From the NCBI GenBank assembly GCA_021800365.1, contig JAJYZA010000001.1, positions 83,377 to 147,376 of the forward strand: 64,000 nt of DNA, in the 5' to 3' direction. A model generated the notes under the pieces. That model saw nothing but the letters and a program-made list of their open reading frames with translations. It ran no database searches and was not told the origin of the DNA. The position numbers and the translations under genes are program-made. The DNA is from Nanobdellota archaeon (GTDB lineage Archaea > Nanobdellota > Nanobdellia > Parvarchaeales > Parvarchaeaceae). Below are positions 59,894 through 64,000 of the stretch, in pieces (the stretch's first letter is position 1; each line of letters begins with the position of its first letter).

Positions 59894-60681
59894 ATGAATT
59901 CAGATTAGATCCAGAATCATTGTCATTCACTCTTGTAACTAAGGAAGATCCCGCGTGTAAAGCGTGCATAGAAAAGGAAAAAGCACGCGAATCTGTGCCT
60001 TTTAAACACGGTTTTGCAAGAATATACGAGATAAAAGACGACGTGCAAACGTCAAAATTCGAGCTTTCTGGAGAGATATTCAAATCTTCAAATGCACACG
60101 GCTATGAAGAAATAATCGTAGACGACGAAAACCATAAAGACGCATTCAAAACCTACATCCAAGATGATATAGAAAAATTGTTGATGATACTTGTAGAACA
60201 GACGATATACATAGAAAAATATGATCTCGGGCAAAACTTAGTAATAAAACGCGAAATGAACGCGCATGGGTATTTCGATCTGCTTGTGTTGCCTGTCCCT
60301 AAAAAAGAGAGTAAAACGTGCTTTGAGTGCGAATCAATCAAAAATACTGGCAACCGTGAAGTTTACAAGACTGAGCATTTTATTATATACGTACCATTTG
60401 CACCAAAATATAATTTTGAGTTGATAATTGCTCCAAAAAAGCACATCCCCTTTTCTGCCGCAGACCCAGTAATACTATTCGACATGGCAGGAATAATAAA
60501 ACGCGTTGTTAACTCATATAATAATATAAACAGTTGGGCCATAGTACAGGATGCTAACAACCATTTCAAAATAAAATTATTCGGAAAAGACGTTGATCCA
60601 TATGAAATTGCAGGCGTAAGAAAGATAACAACTAATCCCGATGTATTGGCAAAAACAATAAGAGATGATAAGAAGATATGA
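59890..60681 (+). CDS. Degenerate GalT/HIT-fold paralogue
   Basis: GYEEIIVDDENHKDAF and IYVPFAPKYNFELIIAPKKH mirror GalT at 44198 (GYNEVLIDSQNHLDLF, AIAPFGSRISAESMIIPKRH); HPHTQ replaced by NAHGYFD. Confidence 0.65.
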   Translation: MNEFRLDPESLSFTLVTKEDPACKACIEKEKARESVPFKHGFARIYEIKDDVQTSKFELSGEIFKSSNAHGYEEIIVDDENHKDAFKTYIQDDIEKLLMILVEQTIYIEKYDLGQNLVIKREMNAHGYFDLLVLPVPKKESKTCFECESIKNTGNREVYKTEHFIIYVPFAPKYNFELIIAPKKHIPFSAADPVILFDMAGIIKRVVNSYNNINSWAIVQDANNHFKIKLFGKDVDPYEIAGVRKITTNPDVLAKTIRDDKKI

Positions 60682-61607
60682 GTTCTAGATACACGATATT
60701 ACTTTTAACTGTCCTAATTTTAGTTGCTATTTTCACGGCGATGCTCTATACCTACCAAGTTCCCGTGACAAATATCGGCTTGACACAAAACAACCAGACT
60801 ATGTACGCTTTGAATGCATTGAATGCCGCGAGACTAGAAAATTTTCTTAATGAGTACAATTTCAGCAATGAAACACTGCTGGCTCAATATTACCAAGTAT
60901 CTAATTCAAATGAAATGATTGTAGATTGCAGCTATGGTATTATTCCTGTAGCTGGAAACGTGCCACCCGTCCTAATAACACAAAATGAAACGGCTTATAC
61001 GGATTATAAAACATTCGTTTCTTATGTGGGGGCTTATACATTATGTAATATAGATGGGAAACCATCCGGCTGTTCTTCGATAAAGTCTGAGCTGTTCGAT
61101 TTTATTATGAAGTACGCAAATTATACTCTTGTATACGGAATCTATAATGAAACAAAAACATTAATGGATACATCATACTTAGCGCTTAATAAAAGCAATG
61201 CATCGACAGATTCCTTTTATGCACCGCTTTCTTATGATTTCAACGACTTAAACGCAGTCAATTACTCGCAAGCTGCATTAGCAAATGCCCTTATTGACCT
61301 AAAGCCGATACCACAGTATATTTTTGACCTACAAAATGGCAGCGTATTAACGAGCCAATTTTATATCGACGTGCCTTTTCAGTATCATACATTTGCGTAC
61401 CCGTTTAAATCTGCCTGCAGCAACGGCTTGCAAATATTTAATCTGATTGCAAGTGTTCAGAATTTTAAATCCCAAAATTATTCTTTTTTATATAGCGGGC
61501 TAAATGCCAATGTAAAAAACATTTGTATAAACGATAGTTCAAACTCGTGTGCAGAAAACAATACAAAGGGGCTTAATATCTCATTCTATGTACAAGGAAC
61601 GTCTTAA
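60678..61607 (+). CDS. Membrane-anchored extracytoplasmic protein, unknown
   Basis: N-terminal TM ILLLTVLILVAIFTAMLY; Cys-containing ectodomain; ATGA overlap with previous gene. Confidence 0.65.
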   Translation: MSSRYTILLLTVLILVAIFTAMLYTYQVPVTNIGLTQNNQTMYALNALNAARLENFLNEYNFSNETLLAQYYQVSNSNEMIVDCSYGIIPVAGNVPPVLITQNETAYTDYKTFVSYVGAYTLCNIDGKPSGCSSIKSELFDFIMKYANYTLVYGIYNETKTLMDTSYLALNKSNASTDSFYAPLSYDFNDLNAVNYSQAALANALIDLKPIPQYIFDLQNGSVLTSQFYIDVPFQYHTFAYPFKSACSNGLQIFNLIASVQNFKSQNYSFLYSGLNANVKNICINDSSNSCAENNTKGLNISFYVQGTS

Positions 61608-62118
61608 AAAATACGCGTATATTTATCTGATAATAATCGTGATACTTGCGGTATTTAGTTTCCTATTGTTTGAAGAAATAAGTTCTCTAAATGGCGTTTA
61701 TTCGTTTAAACAAACCTATGTAAATGTTTCCGGTCTTTGTTCGCAAAATAAATCAACTATGATATTCTTTTATGGCAATAACTGCCCAAGTTGTTCTCTT
61801 GAATACGCGGCTTTCAGAAATGCTACATCAGAATTTATAGGAGTGTGGAATGGTGATTCTTTCCTCAGCCCTTACTTTTGCGCTTATGACTTCAATATAA
61901 CGGCGTATAACCAGAACCAATCATCTATTTTTGCACCTGTCGGTGCAGCCAATATATTTGAATCTCTTTCGAGTGGGCGTATACCCTTTTTATTCCTCGG
62001 TGGTCTTTATACACAATATTATAAAATAGGTGGGTTTCAAGATTATACAACCGCATATCAACAAATAATGAATTATATCTGCCTATCAATAAAAAACGTT
62101 GCACCGGTGTGCAGGTGA
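61588..62118 (+). CDS. Membrane-anchored thioredoxin-like protein (CPSC)
   Basis: Start at MYKERLKK preferred; TM; TMIFFYGNNCPSCSLEYAAF; GRIPFLFLGG cis-Pro-like segment. Confidence 0.7.
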   Translation: MYKERLKKYAYIYLIIIVILAVFSFLLFEEISSLNGVYSFKQTYVNVSGLCSQNKSTMIFFYGNNCPSCSLEYAAFRNATSEFIGVWNGDSFLSPYFCAYDFNITAYNQNQSSIFAPVGAANIFESLSSGRIPFLFLGGLYTQYYKIGGFQDYTTAYQQIMNYICLSIKNVAPVCR

Positions 62119-62373
62119 TTGAATATGGTAAAGAAAATAAATGAAGAACTTTTTTCCGATATAATAAATTCGCTTACGGGAAATAGACTAACCGGATACC
62201 AGATATACAATCTTTTAAGGGAGAAGTATCCACATTTGTCAAAACGCCTTGTTTATCATTACTTATACATCGCCCTTAAAAGAGGCGAAGTAGCAGTTGA
62301 TAAGGTGATGGAGGAGGGTAAATTCAGCTGGGGGCATACTACAGAAAAGAAGTATTATACACGCGCGGTCTAA
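62119..62373 (+). CDS. Winged-helix DNA-binding protein (PadR-like)
   Basis: RLTGYQIYNLLREKYPHLSKRLVYHYLYIALKRGEV. Confidence 0.55.
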   Translation: MNMVKKINEELFSDIINSLTGNRLTGYQIYNLLREKYPHLSKRLVYHYLYIALKRGEVAVDKVMEEGKFSWGHTTEKKYYTRAV

Positions 62374-62380
62374 AGCAAGT

Positions 62381-62917
62381 TTAGATTATCCTTATCTTCT
62401 CACCAATCCGCACCGCTGACAGCATCGAGCCCGGTCGTCTTTTTTCTATGTCCCTCATGAACTGTAATAAGTACTTCTCCCTGTCGGTTCTTGGCTTTAG
62501 ATCCGCTTTTTCATTTTTGGATTTCAAAAAGGCGATTATTTCATCTTCTGAGGTTGTATAAAGAGGGTTGAAAAACTTAGTTGATCCTATCTTCAGCTTC
62601 GGCTTGTTTTTGGAAATGAAATATTCAAGTACTGCTAGAGCAAAATCCTCAAGAGTATTGTTTCTCAAGGAGATTATACTTTTTTTATCGGCTTTAAATA
62701 AAAATGCATTTAGTTTGTAAGCACTAGAGCCATCGTTAATTAGCTTAAAGGCGCGTCGTTTGTATCCTTTAGAGATTACAGCGCCCCTGGTTCTTTTTAT
62801 TAACATTCGCTCTAGATGTTTCTTACACAGATAATATTTAAGATAAGTAGAATAAAAGTAAGCGCTCCTCCCACAAATATGACACTTTTGCAGCTGTTCC
62901 TCCATAACCCTTACCAT
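62381..62917 (-). CDS. Degenerate TtuA/Ncs6-like protein lacking the PP-loop
   Basis: CHICGRSAYFYSTYLKYYLCKKHLERMLIKRTRGAV N-terminal Zn finger; NNTLEDFALAVLEYF vs GHNLDDEAxxVLxNxL; RRPGSMLSAVRIGEKI C-terminus; SGGKDS absent. Confidence 0.55.
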   Translation of the reverse strand: MVRVMEEQLQKCHICGRSAYFYSTYLKYYLCKKHLERMLIKRTRGAVISKGYKRRAFKLINDGSSAYKLNAFLFKADKKSIISLRNNTLEDFALAVLEYFISKNKPKLKIGSTKFFNPLYTTSEDEIIAFLKSKNEKADLKPRTDREKYLLQFMRDIEKRRPGSMLSAVRIGEKIRII

Positions 62918-62968
62918 GAGTATATTTATTAGAGCAATACCATACTTTTATCTGTATTATCCTGTACC

Positions 62969-63694
62969 ATGGCAGCAAAGACAATCGTAATTATGAGCCA
63001 GAAAGGCGGCGTTGGAAAAACAACAGTATCTGCTAATTTAGCCGCAGCCATAGCAGACATGGGAAAAAGAGTCCTGCTAATTGATGCGAATGTAGATACC
63101 CCACACATCGCAGTGTATTATGGTATTGTCGGATACAAGTATTCTTTAGAGGACGTATTAAGTAATTTAGTACATGTAAATGAAGCTATATACAAAACTA
63201 GCAGCCCTAATTTGCACATACTCCCCTCCAGGGTGTTTAAAAAACGCGGCGATGCAAACGCGAAGTATAAAGTAATAAATCTATTCCATCAGATAAACAA
63301 ACTGTCCGACGCCTATGACTTTATAATAATCGACTCAAAACCAGCGGAAAGCGTCAACTTTGTTAAACTTATCGGAGCAGCAGAGATAATTATAGTTTCT
63401 ACTCCAGACATAACTTCTGCTATAGAAGCAAAAAAACTCACCGAGGAAAGCGCTTTAGCCGGCGTGAACGTGCGTGGTCTGATAATAAACCGTATAAATA
63501 AAAGATCGGATGCACATATGAACAAAATAGAGTTCGATAACGTCGTAGGAGCCGGGTGGTTGTGGGAAATCCCCGAAGATCTTGCCGTATTTGAAGCACT
63601 TAGGGCAGGTATACCGATAGTGTGGTATAAAAAGAAAAATCCCGCAGCAAAGGCGTTCATAAGTGTGGCAGACTCGCTTATTGGAGGCGATTAA
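62969..63694 (+). CDS. MinD/ParA-family ATPase
   Basis: MSQKGGVGKTTVSANLAAAIADMGKRVLLIDANVDTP (deviant Walker A). Confidence 0.92.
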   Translation: MAAKTIVIMSQKGGVGKTTVSANLAAAIADMGKRVLLIDANVDTPHIAVYYGIVGYKYSLEDVLSNLVHVNEAIYKTSSPNLHILPSRVFKKRGDANAKYKVINLFHQINKLSDAYDFIIIDSKPAESVNFVKLIGAAEIIIVSTPDITSAIEAKKLTEESALAGVNVRGLIINRINKRSDAHMNKIEFDNVVGAGWLWEIPEDLAVFEALRAGIPIVWYKKKNPAAKAFISVADSLIGGD

Positions 63695-63863
63695 TACGTA
63701 CGATTGCATAGTCAAATGTCCACATTGCGGAAAATATCGTCGCACTAGCTCTACAAATAGAGTCGTGTGTTTCTTTTGCGGCAAAAGTTTCGCCGTACGC
63801 GGGCATACAGTAAGCCAAAACGCTTACAACAAAAAAATGGATAAAAACGTCTACTTTGAGTAG
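63681..63863 (+). CDS. Small zinc-ribbon protein (DUF1922-like)
   Basis: YDCIVKCPHCGKYRRTSSTNRVVCFFCGKSFAV; TTG start after GGAG inferred, track uses upstream ATG at 63663. Confidence 0.6.
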   Translation: MEAINTYDCIVKCPHCGKYRRTSSTNRVVCFFCGKSFAVRGHTVSQNAYNKKMDKNVYFE

Positions 63864-63947
63864 TTTTGTCGAGCTTATAAATAATTAAAAAGGAATAGTT
63901 TAAATTTTACAAAAAGAATACCCTATTGCGAATTTGAAATATACGCA

Positions 63948-64000
63948 GCCCCTATAGCTCAGCGGTAGAGTGCCTGATTCGTAATCATGCGACGAGGGTT
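63948..64000 (+). tRNA. tRNA-Thr (CGT), truncated by window end
   Basis: GCCCCTATAGCTCAGCGGTAGAGTGCCTGATTCGTAATCATGCGACGAGGGTT; anticodon loop TTCGTAA. Confidence 0.85.

Noticed and set aside
63455-63784. 109-aa minus-strand ORF
   Set aside because: Antisense to the MinD-like and zinc-ribbon genes.

Overview
The window looks like a chromosomal segment from a small archaeal genome. My inference is a DPANN/ARMAN-like (Micrarchaeota-type) acidophile, based on gene content and surface-protein motifs; I could not run a phylogeny. Recognisable core: an exosome/proteasome superoperon (SRP54, RpoK, Rrp42, FAU-1-like, Rrp41, Rrp4, SBDS, PsmA, Pop5-like), LonB, RIO kinase, CCA-adding enzyme, Lhr-type helicase, L37e, Sm-like protein, thermosome, TrxB, GalT, glycogen synthase (GT3-like) plus GH57, SecF/SecD, a MinD-like ATPase, and five tRNAs. 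One tRNA is partial at the right edge, and one is a tRNA-Asn with a probable 14-nt intron. Most unusual content: (1) a ~20 kb co-oriented operon (16.9-37.5 kb) of surface/pilin-like proteins ending in a 4016-aa giant in which two beta-propeller-like blocks seem nested inside 'ESGLP' repeat domains; (2) a mer-like cluster (MerA-like reductase, ArsR-type regulator, TlpA-like thioredoxin, MerT-like membrane protein) at the left edge; (3) probable pseudoenzymes: a GalT/HIT paralogue in the SecFD operon and a TtuA/Ncs6-like protein without its PP-loop; (4) a decayed MFS fragment 2 nt from the 3' end of tRNA-Glu; (5) several small ORFs absent from the ORF track. No rRNA, CRISPR array or intact transposon was seen.
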